13,198 nt of DNA, taken from positions 1 through 13,198 of the forward strand of contig SKHH01000028.1 of the NCBI GenBank assembly GCA_007117055.1, written 5' to 3'. Positions 1-6,605 of this stretch are shown here, one piece after another. Within the stretch, counting starts at the first letter, position 1; each line of letters opens with the position of its first letter. The position numbers were made by a program, and so were the translations under genes. The notes beneath the pieces were generated by a model, which saw nothing but the letters and a program-made list of their open reading frames with translations, did not search any database and had not been told where the DNA came from. Source of the stretch: Lishizhenia sp. (GTDB lineage Bacteria > Bacteroidota > Bacteroidia > Flavobacteriales_D > Crocinitomicaceae).

Positions 1-675
1 AACGCTGAAGGTGTTACGTTTAAAACGTGTACCCAATGTAATGGAACGGGAAGAGTTACTCGTGTACAACAAACCTTTTTGGGTGCAATGCAAACAGCAT
101 CAACTTGTCCTGCCTGTAATGGAACTGGTAAAATCATTGATAAACGTCCGTCAGATGCTGATGCACAAGGTTTAAAACGTAAAGAAGAGGTTATTGAAAT
201 TGATATTCCTGCTGGAGTAGAAGAGGGGATGCAGTTAAGTGTAAGTGGTAAAGGTAATGCGGGACCATTTAATGGTGTTCCAGGTGACTTATTAGTGGTT
301 ATAGAGGAAGTTCCACATGAACACCTGCGAAGAGATGGTCAAAGTCTGCATTATGAAGCATTTATCAATTTTGTTGATGCCGTGTTAGGTGCAAGTATTG
401 AAATCCCAACTATATCAGGAAAAGCAAAAATTAAAATAGAGCCAGGTACACAGAGCGGAAAAATGCTTCGATTAAGAGGAAAAGGTTTGCCGAGTGTTCA
501 AGGTTATGGAACGGGAGACTTATTTGTACATATTAATGTTTGGACACCAAAATCTGTTTCTAAAGATGAGCAGAAAATTCTTGAAAAACTAAGAAATAGT
601 GATAGCTTTCAACCTAATCCAGATGGAAAAGAGAAAGGTTTTTTTCAGCGTGTGAAGGATATGTTTAGCAATTAG
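1..675 (+). CDS. dnaJ: Chaperone protein DnaJ, 3' part (5' end outside window)
   Basis: This is the C-terminal 224 codons of DnaJ (Hsp40), the cytoplasmic co-chaperone that delivers unfolded clients to DnaK and stimulates its ATPase. The frame is open from base 1, so the J-domain and the Gly/Phe region lie upstream of the window. Two CxxCxGxG zinc motifs are visible, CTQCNGTG (28-51) and CPACNGTG (106-129), followed by the client-binding beta-sandwich domains (for example IDIPAGVEEGMQL, GDLLVVIEEVPHEHLRRDG, LRLRGKGLPS, GDLFVHINVWTPK) and a short C-terminal tail ending in FFQRVKDMFSN. The fourth cysteine motif expected after the second visible one is replaced by PSDADAQG (148-171), with no cysteines; only the final glycine remains. 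From memory this resembles flavobacterial DnaJ proteins. An in-frame TTG at 79 and ATG at 88 lie inside the zinc domain and are not real starts. The gene converges on the histidine kinase gene that ends at 775. Confidence 0.96.
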   Translation, partial: NAEGVTFKTCTQCNGTGRVTRVQQTFLGAMQTASTCPACNGTGKIIDKRPSDADAQGLKRKEEVIEIDIPAGVEEGMQLSVSGKGNAGPFNGVPGDLLVVIEEVPHEHLRRDGQSLHYEAFINFVDAVLGASIEIPTISGKAKIKIEPGTQSGKMLRLRGKGLPSVQGYGTGDLFVHINVWTPKSVSKDEQKILEKLRNSDSFQPNPDGKEKGFFQRVKDMFSN

Positions 676-719
676 AGCTACAAAGAATTTAGAAAGATAA
701 AATACGGAAAAGAATAGTA

Positions 720-753
720 AAGAGAGGTAAAATGTTTTATCTCTCTTCGTTTT
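720..753. terminator. Probable bidirectional terminator between convergent dnaJ and kinase genes
   Basis: A 13-bp stem (720-732 pairs with 735-747, one G-U pair, 2-nt spacer so a slightly opened loop in reality) lies 44 bp after the dnaJ stop and 27 bp after the stop of the minus-strand kinase gene. The lower stem is AAGAGAG/CTCTCTT and the upper stem is AAAA/TTTT. It is followed by T-rich sequence on the plus strand, and on the minus strand by a T-containing stretch after the stem. Its position between two convergent genes supports termination in both directions. The U-tracts are interrupted, so it is less certain than the two terminators at 9668 and 11009. Confidence 0.6.
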
Positions 754-774
754 ATAAAGGTAAACTAATTCTAT

Positions 775-2208
775 TTACAGCATTATTTTAAACTCTGTGC
801 CAACCGATGGTTGAGAGGAAACACTAATTTTTCCTTTGTGCATATGGATTATATTTAACGTAGATGTCATACCTAATCCCAATCCATCTTTACGTTTGGA
901 GTAAAAGGGTTCGAAAATATGGTTCAAAGTTTCTTCATCCATTCCTCTTCCGTTGTCTTTGATATAGATTACTGGGGATTCATTTTCTTTGGTTAGAATG
1001 AGAGACAAATGAGGATGTGGAGTTTCTTTCATTGCCTCTATTGCATTTATAATAATATTCACAAATGCTATCTTCAACTTTTCAGGGTCCCACTTTCCAA
1101 GGACTAATTGATCAGGATATATTTTTCTAAAGGTTATATTCTCCAACGACATTCGATCTGAACAAAAATCAACAGCGCTATCGAGAACGGCTTGCATATT
1201 GGTGTTGGCATATTCTAACTCTGAGGGCTTTGCACTGTTTAATAGCTCGTCAATCAATGCATTAATGCGTTGCGTATTACGTGAAATCATTTCTTCATAA
1301 AGATTGCTTTCTGGAATGTCTTGGGTTAAGGAGGTAAGTTCCCCCAAAGCTAGATTAATGTTAGTAAGGGGATTTCTTACTTCATGAGCAATCATTCGAG
1401 CCATTCTTCCTGTCATGGAGAGCTTTTCCAATTTTTGTAGTTCATTTTGAGCTTCCATTAGTTTTGAAACGTCATAAATCGCTACTTGATACTTCTCCAT
1501 TATTTGCTTTTGTGATTCTGGTAGCACAACAATTGAGATGATCACAGTATGTTTTTCTGTGTTGTTCGTTAATAATGTTTTAAAACCTTTTACAGATCCT
1601 GCCTGCTTTAAACGATCTATTATGTTCGTATAGTCAAATTCGTACTCAAATAAATCTTTAAAGAAAAGTGGAGCATCGGAACGAATCATATGAGCAAACA
1701 TGGATGAAAATGTGTGGTTGTATTCGAGAACACGAAGTTGGTCATCTAAAATTAAAAGAGGTTCCATACTTAACTCGAATAGACTCCTATACTTTTTTTC
1801 TTGTTCTCGAATAAATCGCTGCTGGTGGTATCTTTCTATAGCATAGCGTAACGCTCTTTCTAGCGTGTCAATTTTTATTTCAGTTTTGATAATGAAATCT
1901 GAAGCTCCTTTCTCCATAGCTTTGGAGTCAATCACATAATCTGAAGCTCCTGTAAGTAAAATAAGGGGTTTTGTTACGTTGTTTTTTCGCATTTCAGCAA
2001 TCAATTGAACTCCTTCTCCTCTGCCTAAATAATTGTCAATTAGATAGATGTCGTGTTTGTCTTCGAGTATGTCTTCGAAAGCGTCTTGATATGAAGCACA
2101 CCAATATACATCGTATTGTACTGAACGAATTTTAGTCAAAAAATGCTTCAGTATAATGAAGTCATCCTCATCATCTTCTACAATTAATATTTTTACGGTT
2201 GTCGACAT
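775..2208 (-). CDS. REC-PAS-histidine kinase (receiver at N-terminus)
   Basis: A 477-residue cytoplasmic signalling protein with no membrane segments. Residues 1-125 are a CheY-like receiver: acidic pocket E11-D12-D13, phospho-acceptor Asp58 (YLIDNYLG), Thr86 (LLTGASD) and Lys108 (DFIIKTE). Residues 135-250 look like a PAS domain (YRSLFELSMEPLLILD, with the usual C-terminal IYDVSKLMEAQNEL linker). The kinase core follows: H-box with phospho-acceptor His275 (AHEVRNPLTNI), N-box near 384-391 (NIIINAIEAM), G1 DNGRGM at 418-423, the F-box region FEPFYSKRKDG, and G2 GLGLGM at 442-447. All catalytic motifs are intact. The receiver precedes the kinase, the reverse of the usual hybrid kinase, so phosphorylation of Asp58 probably tunes the kinase. 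The start lies 9 bp after the stop of the CHASE3-like kinase gene, so the two are almost certainly co-transcribed; the second is a likely recipient of the first. The output target is not in the window. Confidence 0.93.
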   Translation of the reverse strand: MSTTVKILIVEDDEDDFIILKHFLTKIRSVQYDVYWCASYQDAFEDILEDKHDIYLIDNYLGRGEGVQLIAEMRKNNVTKPLILLTGASDYVIDSKAMEKGASDFIIKTEIKIDTLERALRYAIERYHQQRFIREQEKKYRSLFELSMEPLLILDDQLRVLEYNHTFSSMFAHMIRSDAPLFFKDLFEYEFDYTNIIDRLKQAGSVKGFKTLLTNNTEKHTVIISIVVLPESQKQIMEKYQVAIYDVSKLMEAQNELQKLEKLSMTGRMARMIAHEVRNPLTNINLALGELTSLTQDIPESNLYEEMISRNTQRINALIDELLNSAKPSELEYANTNMQAVLDSAVDFCSDRMSLENITFRKIYPDQLVLGKWDPEKLKIAFVNIIINAIEAMKETPHPHLSLILTKENESPVIYIKDNGRGMDEETLNHIFEPFYSKRKDGLGLGMTSTLNIIHMHKGKISVSSQPSVGTEFKIML

Positions 2209-2217
2209 ACTTAAAAA

Positions 2218-3615
2218 TTAATAAGGTAAATAGATGATAAATGTTGTTCCTTTTCCTTGTGTTGATTCAACATCTAAACATCCGTTGTGTTGTTCAACGA
2301 TTTTTTTACAAATGGACAATCCAACACCCGTCCCTTCATATTCAGATCGACCATGTAAACGCTGAAAAACGGCAAAAATTTTATCTTTATACTGCATGTC
2401 AAATCCGATACCGTTATCTGATACAGTGATTTTCCAGTATTTTCCATAGGCGGGCGCATTGAATGTGGTGGTTGATGCATCAATTGTAATAACTGGATTG
2501 ATTGAGGCGTTTCTAAACTTTATAGCATTGGATAATAAATTCTGAAATAATTGACGCATTTGTATGTGGTCAGCTTTGATTTTTTCAGGTAAATTATGAA
2601 TTTTTATAATAGCACTTGACTCTTTAATAGCAATTTGTAAATCACTTTGAACATTCTGTATAATTTCTTTCAAATTGATTTCCTTCATATCCTCTGGTCG
2701 TAAAACGATACGAGAATAGGATAGCAAATCAGCAATAAGTTGTTGCATGCGTTCCGAGGAATTATGCATGCGATTGATGTAATTATCTATTCTTGATTTA
2801 TCTGGATTGGATTGATTAAGCTCTTCACTAATTAGGTCTCCGAATGTTCTTATTTTTCGTAAGGGTTCGTTTAAATCATGAGAGGCGATATATGCGAAAT
2901 TTTCAAGGTTTTGGTTTACTGATTTAAGCTCGGCATTAATTTTTAGAATTTCCCGCGACTGTTCTTCATTCATTCTAATTTCTTTTCGCATTCGATCAAA
3001 ACTGATGATTACTATAAAAATCATTACGATTCCAAAGACAGACAAAATGAAAAGTATATCTTTTGCCGTTTGGTTGGTTTTAATTTTATTTTCATCCCTA
3101 CGATGTGCACTTACAATGCGAATATCATTGATCACCTCAGCAATTTCGTCCATATGTTGAGAACTGTGAATAAGATGAGTGCCTAAGTCAGAAGAACCTT
3201 CAATTTCTGTTTTTAGCGTGAGTAAGCTGTCCATCACCTTAACTTTCTGAGCGAGTAGCCCTTCTAATTTTAGAATATGCGCTTTTGCACGATCAAAATC
3301 ATTACATTGCTCTTGTAATTCATTAAAAGACTGACCAGTCGCACACTTCGCTCCAGCGTATTTATTTTTATAGTTGTCGTCTTGGGTCAATAAATAAGAA
3401 AAAGCATGCGACTCCATTTGATAGGCAGATTTCATTAATTTGTCTGCTTGTTCTGTTAAAGAAGCAAAGAAATCCGCTTTTTCTCCAGAATCATGACTTT
3501 TAATCACAAAAACCAAAGAAGTCACGAAATATCCAGCTATGAGCACCATGGATAGGATTAAAAAATAATTATAATATTTCCATTGCTTTTTCTTCATACA
3601 AATACCAATTGCCAC
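2218..3615 (-). CDS. Membrane sensor histidine kinase with CHASE3-like periplasmic domain
   Basis: A 465-residue inner-membrane kinase. Transmembrane segment 1 is about residues 14-37 and segment 2 about 187-206. The periplasmic part between them is mostly helical and contains HAFSYLLTQDDNYKNKY (70-86), which resembles the CHASE3 sensory signature (family comparison from memory). There is no clear HAMP domain; the second membrane segment runs into a probable coiled coil (207-238). The kinase core has phospho-acceptor His246 (IASHDLNEPLRKI), N-box NLLSNAIKF (359-367), G1 DNGIGFD (400-406) and G2 GTGVGLS (428-434), all intact. The FQRLHGRSEYEGTG region is typical of phytochrome-type HisKA kinases. 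It probably passes phosphate to the REC domain of the next gene. The ligand cannot be deduced. Met7 (start at 3597, MKKKQWKYY) is an alternative start that gives a more typical charged N-terminus before segment 1. The gene begins 67 bp after the stop of the SpmA-SpmB fusion gene. Confidence 0.93.
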   Translation of the reverse strand: MAIGICMKKKQWKYYNYFLILSMVLIAGYFVTSLVFVIKSHDSGEKADFFASLTEQADKLMKSAYQMESHAFSYLLTQDDNYKNKYAGAKCATGQSFNELQEQCNDFDRAKAHILKLEGLLAQKVKVMDSLLTLKTEIEGSSDLGTHLIHSSQHMDEIAEVINDIRIVSAHRRDENKIKTNQTAKDILFILSVFGIVMIFIVIISFDRMRKEIRMNEEQSREILKINAELKSVNQNLENFAYIASHDLNEPLRKIRTFGDLISEELNQSNPDKSRIDNYINRMHNSSERMQQLIADLLSYSRIVLRPEDMKEINLKEIIQNVQSDLQIAIKESSAIIKIHNLPEKIKADHIQMRQLFQNLLSNAIKFRNASINPVITIDASTTTFNAPAYGKYWKITVSDNGIGFDMQYKDKIFAVFQRLHGRSEYEGTGVGLSICKKIVEQHNGCLDVESTQGKGTTFIIYLPY

Positions 3616-3671
3616 TAATATAAGACAAATAGAAGCGATTGAAGTTCACGCATTAAATTATTTTTTTAAGG

Positions 3672-3686
3672 TTGATGTTTTTTTAA
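3672..3686. repeat. 15-bp direct repeat, copy 1 (at the stop of the SpmA-SpmB fusion gene)
   Basis: The sequence TTGATGTTTTTTTAA overlaps the stop codon of the fusion gene (3683-3685). A copy with one extra T is found at 4925-4940, just upstream of the start of the same gene. The two copies flank the gene in the same orientation. Homopolymer content lowers the significance, but the shared TTGATG and terminal AA make it worth noting. Confidence 0.45.
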
Positions 3687-4915
3687 GTGTAAAATAGGTA
3701 AGCTAATAATATTGCTGCGATAATTCCCGCAAAATCAGCTAGAAGTCCAGCGCCAGCTGCATAGCGCGTTTTTTTAATTCCAACAGATCCAAAATAGACG
3801 GCTAACACATAAAACGTTGTTTCTGTTGATCCTTGAAATGTAGCTGCAAGTTTACCCACAAAGGAATCTACTCCATGTGTTTCAAATGTACTTACCATCA
3901 TTCCTCTTGCAGCACTTCCACTAAAAGGCTTCATAAATGCTGTCGGTAATGCATCTATAAATTCGGTAGCGGTTATTCCTACATAAATTAAGGTGTGTTT
4001 TAAACCATCAAATAGAAGCTCCATAGCTCCTGATGCCTTGAAAACACCTACGGCAACAAGAATAGCTACAAGATATGGAACAATTTTTATGGCAATATCA
4101 AAACCTCCTTTGGCTCCATCAATGAAGCATTCATATACGTTAATTTTATTTCTAATACCTAATAATAAAAATATAATAATGACAGAAAACAAGAGTAAGT
4201 TACCTCCAATATTGGAAACAGGTGTAACCAAATCCGGTCTTTGTATTAACCAAATTAATAGCAAGACTATAATAGCAGTTAAACTTCCTAAGTAAGCAAT
4301 AACAACACGATTGAATAAATTGATTTTTTGTTTAATTGCTACTGCTATAAGTCCAACGAGCGACGCGAAAAAAGTTGTAAAAAGTATCGGCAAAAAAACA
4401 TCGGAGGGAGCAAGTGATCCTTTTGCTGTTCTAAATGCTAAGATACTCACTGGAATAATTGTAAGTCCTGATGTATTTAACACCAAAAACATAATTTGAG
4501 CATTGGAAGCTGTATCAGGTTTAGGATTTAATTCTTGAAGCTGATTCATTGCCTTGAGTCCTAGGGGGGTTGCTGCGTTGTCTAAGCCTAACATATTCGC
4601 ACTAAAGTTCATCATCATTGAACCTTGAGCGGGATGATTTGCAGGGACTTCTGGAAATAATTTTTCGAAAAGAGGAGCAACCGCTTTGGTTAATAGTTGA
4701 ACCGCTCCACCTTTTTCACCGATTTGCATAATTCCCATCCACAGGCATAATGCTCCAGTTAGGTATAAGGCTATCTCAAAGGCATTTTTGGCGTCACTGA
4801 ATAACGCATCTACAATCTCTTTGAATATGAGTTGATCTCCAAACACAAACAGCTTGAACAAGCCCATCAGCATGGCAATCATAAAAAGCCCAATCCATAG
4901 TCGATTCAATAACAT
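3683..4915 (-). CDS. SpmA-SpmB fusion: nucleoside-recognition (Gate) domain membrane protein
   Basis: A 410-residue polytopic membrane protein with about nine hydrophobic segments. The N-terminal half carries the SpmA signature (around 103-123: N-x-x-AN-x-LGLDNAATP-x-GLKAM) and the C-terminal half carries the SpmB signature (329-387: KPFSGSAARG, then DSFVGKLAATFQGSTETTF, then YFGSVGIKKTRYA). In Firmicutes these are two separate spore-maturation proteins; here they are fused in one chain with two Gate (nucleoside recognition) domains, roughly 45-160 and 270-395. Such fusions occur in non-sporulating Bacteroidota, where they may act as transporters or channels, but the substrate is unknown and the 'nucleoside' name is only a family label. 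A 15-16-bp near-identical sequence sits at the stop codon and just upstream of the start (see repeats). The gene has gaps of 62 bp upstream and 67 bp downstream, so it could be read through from the cassette or have its own promoter. Confidence 0.92.
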   Translation of the reverse strand: MLLNRLWIGLFMIAMLMGLFKLFVFGDQLIFKEIVDALFSDAKNAFEIALYLTGALCLWMGIMQIGEKGGAVQLLTKAVAPLFEKLFPEVPANHPAQGSMMMNFSANMLGLDNAATPLGLKAMNQLQELNPKPDTASNAQIMFLVLNTSGLTIIPVSILAFRTAKGSLAPSDVFLPILFTTFFASLVGLIAVAIKQKINLFNRVVIAYLGSLTAIIVLLLIWLIQRPDLVTPVSNIGGNLLLFSVIIIFLLLGIRNKINVYECFIDGAKGGFDIAIKIVPYLVAILVAVGVFKASGAMELLFDGLKHTLIYVGITATEFIDALPTAFMKPFSGSAARGMMVSTFETHGVDSFVGKLAATFQGSTETTFYVLAVYFGSVGIKKTRYAAGAGLLADFAGIIAAILLAYLFYT

Positions 4916-4924
4916 ATTGCTAAT

Positions 4925-4940
4925 TTGATGTTTTTTTTAA
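4925..4940. repeat. 16-bp direct repeat, copy 2 (upstream of the SpmA-SpmB fusion gene)
   Basis: The sequence TTGATGTTTTTTTTAA lies 10-25 bp upstream of the fusion gene start on the minus strand, where it reads as an A-rich leader element ending in CATCAA. It differs from the copy at 3672-3686 only by one extra T. It might be a translation-enhancing A-rich leader or a chance similarity in AT-rich DNA. Confidence 0.45.
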
Positions 4941-4977
4941 AATTGAGTCTCATTTTTCTTCGAAAACATTTAATGGA

Positions 4978-5538
4978 TTATGAATTATCTACTTGATGTA
5001 TAAAGTTCTCAACTATAATAGCACCAAAATTACCAGATAATTCGGGCAGAAATTGAACACCATATATTTTTTTCTCTTTGTGCTCCATGGCTTCATTGAT
5101 ACTTTTATCTGAACTCGCAATTAATTTAAAATTGGGAGGAATAGAAACACTACTTGCATGGTCTGAATACAGTTCGATTTCATTTGAAAGTCGATCAAAA
5201 ATAGGGGAGTCTTCCAAAACAGAAATTATGTGATAGTCACAAAAGTAAGGTTGATAAGACGGTTGAGCACCATATAATATTCCGAGTAAATGATGTCCTG
5301 TTCCAATTCCTAATACGGGTAAATTTGCTGTCAAAATTGGTTGTAGTTTTTCTATATAGGGATTGATGTTTTGTTCATTAACCACAATTTGACTACTTGA
5401 AATTACGATTCCTTTCCAGTCTTTTAGGTGATCTGGTTTGAAATCATAAATACCTATCGTTTCTACATCAATATATTCATCTATCAGTTGTTCCAGTTTT
5501 TTACTATTCTTATATCCAACATCAATTAATCCAATCAT
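4978..5538 (-). CDS. Class I glutamine-amidotransferase-like protein lacking catalytic Cys and His
   Basis: A 186-residue cytoplasmic protein with the class I glutamine amidotransferase fold, most like the small glutaminase subunit of GMP synthase: N-terminal IGLIDVGYKNSK, oxyanion-type strand GIVISSS (43-49), nucleophile elbow LGIGTGHHLLG (76-86), SDHASSV (125-131) and the C-terminal GVQFLPE with NFI (160-180). In active enzymes the elbow is G-[IV]-C-x-G-[HM]-Q and the later motif is VQFHPE. Here Cys is Gly79 (codon at 5302-5304) and His is Leu164 (codon at 5047-5049); only Glu166 of the triad remains. Hydrolysis of glutamine by the usual mechanism is therefore not expected. It may instead bind a ligand or act as a scaffold or regulator. 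The reading frame is intact, without stops or frameshifts, so this looks like a maintained pseudoenzyme, not a decayed gene. No synthetase partner is adjacent. It starts 9 bp after the small lipoprotein gene and is the last gene of the cassette. Confidence 0.85.
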   Translation of the reverse strand: MIGLIDVGYKNSKKLEQLIDEYIDVETIGIYDFKPDHLKDWKGIVISSSQIVVNEQNINPYIEKLQPILTANLPVLGIGTGHHLLGILYGAQPSYQPYFCDYHIISVLEDSPIFDRLSNEIELYSDHASSVSIPPNFKLIASSDKSINEAMEHKEKKIYGVQFLPELSGNFGAIIVENFIHQVDNS

Positions 5539-5547
5539 AAAACAGTT

Positions 5548-5976
5548 TTAAAAAGGTTTTTGATAAGCTTTTAAATACCAATTGATATTTTCAGATTTTT
5601 GTTGTAATTTAAGTGATGTATTAGAAGCTTGTTTGATGTAAAAATACTTTGAGTCATTCTCTAAAAATGAAATGTGTAGAATAGAATCAGAAGGGATAGT
5701 AATAGTATAACGTCCTTTTATACCTTGGGTACTACCTAAGTTTTTATAGGTCTGAAAAAATATCTCTCCATCTTCAAAAAAAGTGAGTGTTGTTTTATGC
5801 GATAAAAGCATTGGAGAAATAATGGAGTCATTCTTTATTACAGTATCAAGGATCCATATTTTGGAGCTGTTCGAGTGTATTAGGCTTTCCGGAACTATGG
5901 GTTTAAGTTCACTTTCTTGAATACAAGCAAAAAGAACAATAAATAAAAATAATATGGAGAGTATACTGCGAATCAA
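5548..5976 (-). CDS. Small lipoprotein, possibly lipocalin-like (TTG start)
   Basis: A 142-residue predicted lipoprotein of unknown function. Residues 1-17 are a hydrophobic signal peptide ending in the lipobox LFAC, with acylated Cys18. The mature part is rich in short alternating beta strands (KTTLTFFEDGEIFFQTYK, IKGRYTITIPSDSILHISF, SKYFYIKQASNTSLKLQ), and ends NWYLKAYQKPF. The pattern 'SKIWILDTV ... LTFFEDGEIFF ... GRYTI ... L.I' resembles small lipocalin-like lipoproteins of Bacteroidota, but I cannot assign a family securely. The start codon is TTG (5974-5976), overlapping the upstream stop as TTGA; there is no ATG before the signal sequence in this frame, and the next Met is after the lipobox. 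The 4-bp overlap implies translational coupling to the upstream lipoprotein gene. Confidence 0.78.
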   Translation of the reverse strand: MIRSILSILFLFIVLFACIQESELKPIVPESLIHSNSSKIWILDTVIKNDSIISPMLLSHKTTLTFFEDGEIFFQTYKNLGSTQGIKGRYTITIPSDSILHISFLENDSKYFYIKQASNTSLKLQQKSENINWYLKAYQKPF

Positions 5977-6605
5977 AATAGTAATTGTTTTTCTTTTATT
6001 CGTTCGCCAATTTGTTTAGTAGCTTCTTTTTTTAACTCAGAATCGTGTTCGAAAGTACCGTGTAAATCTCCTAAAGCTTCAACGTAATGGTATTTTCCAT
6101 TTTCATAACGTAAGAGTATATCATAGCGTTCGTAATGTCCACCAATATTATCAACCACGGCAACGACTAAATCATCAATTCCATTTGAACGGGTTCTTTT
6201 TTCTACCAAATATCCATTCACCCCATTTACTTTGACTAATAGTCCTTTTTCTCTTGCAAAAATTAGAAGTCTTCGGTAAGGATAGTTATTTACTCCTTTC
6301 TTTACTTGCAGCAAAAAGGCATCTTCGAGTGATCGTTTGTTATGGTAGGAATAAAAAGCAAAGTACTTTGGACTGCAAGGTGTCATCCCGACAGGAATAG
6401 AGTCTTGATTTACAGGATCACAAATGCGAAGCTCGATGAGCAAGTCTTCCATTTTTTTATCTTCGAATGCATCTTGATCAAAAAGTGTTGTAATTTCAAT
6501 GGTTTCAGATGAAAAAACCTCTTCTGTTGTATCTTCCGTGCACGATAAAAGGAATAATGCACAGCCACAAAATACAGTATAGTTAAACGTTTGTAATTTA
6601 TTCAT
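5973..6605 (-). CDS. Lipoprotein of unknown function
   Basis: A 210-residue predicted lipoprotein that I do not recognise. From the chosen start the signal peptide is MNKLQTFNYTVFCGCALFLL with lipobox LLSC and acylated Cys22, followed by an acidic stretch (TEDTTEE). Two further cysteines in the mature part (LRICDP and TPCSPK) lie about 14 residues apart and could form a disulfide. The middle contains basic and aromatic clusters (YPYRRLLIFAREKG) and a beta-rich YERYDILLRYENGKYHYVEALG, then a charged helical tail. An in-frame ATG at 6629 would add eight residues (MKSMNHIK) and overlap the upstream gene by 32 bp. I prefer the ATG at 6603-6605, because it overlaps the upstream stop in the compact arrangement ATGAATAA and gives a normal lipoprotein signal. 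The downstream gene overlaps by 4 bp. Residues near 165-185 look like a short domain of unknown type. Confidence 0.82.
   Translation of the reverse strand: MNKLQTFNYTVFCGCALFLLSCTEDTTEEVFSSETIEITTLFDQDAFEDKKMEDLLIELRICDPVNQDSIPVGMTPCSPKYFAFYSYHNKRSLEDAFLLQVKKGVNNYPYRRLLIFAREKGLLVKVNGVNGYLVEKRTRSNGIDDLVVAVVDNIGGHYERYDILLRYENGKYHYVEALGDLHGTFEHDSELKKEATKQIGERIKEKQLLF

Noticed and set aside
3626..3633. TCTATTTG on the minus strand as a -7 promoter element for the CHASE3-like kinase gene
   Set aside because: It is a 7 of 8 match but only 10 bp before the annotated start, and no TTG element lies at the right distance upstream.
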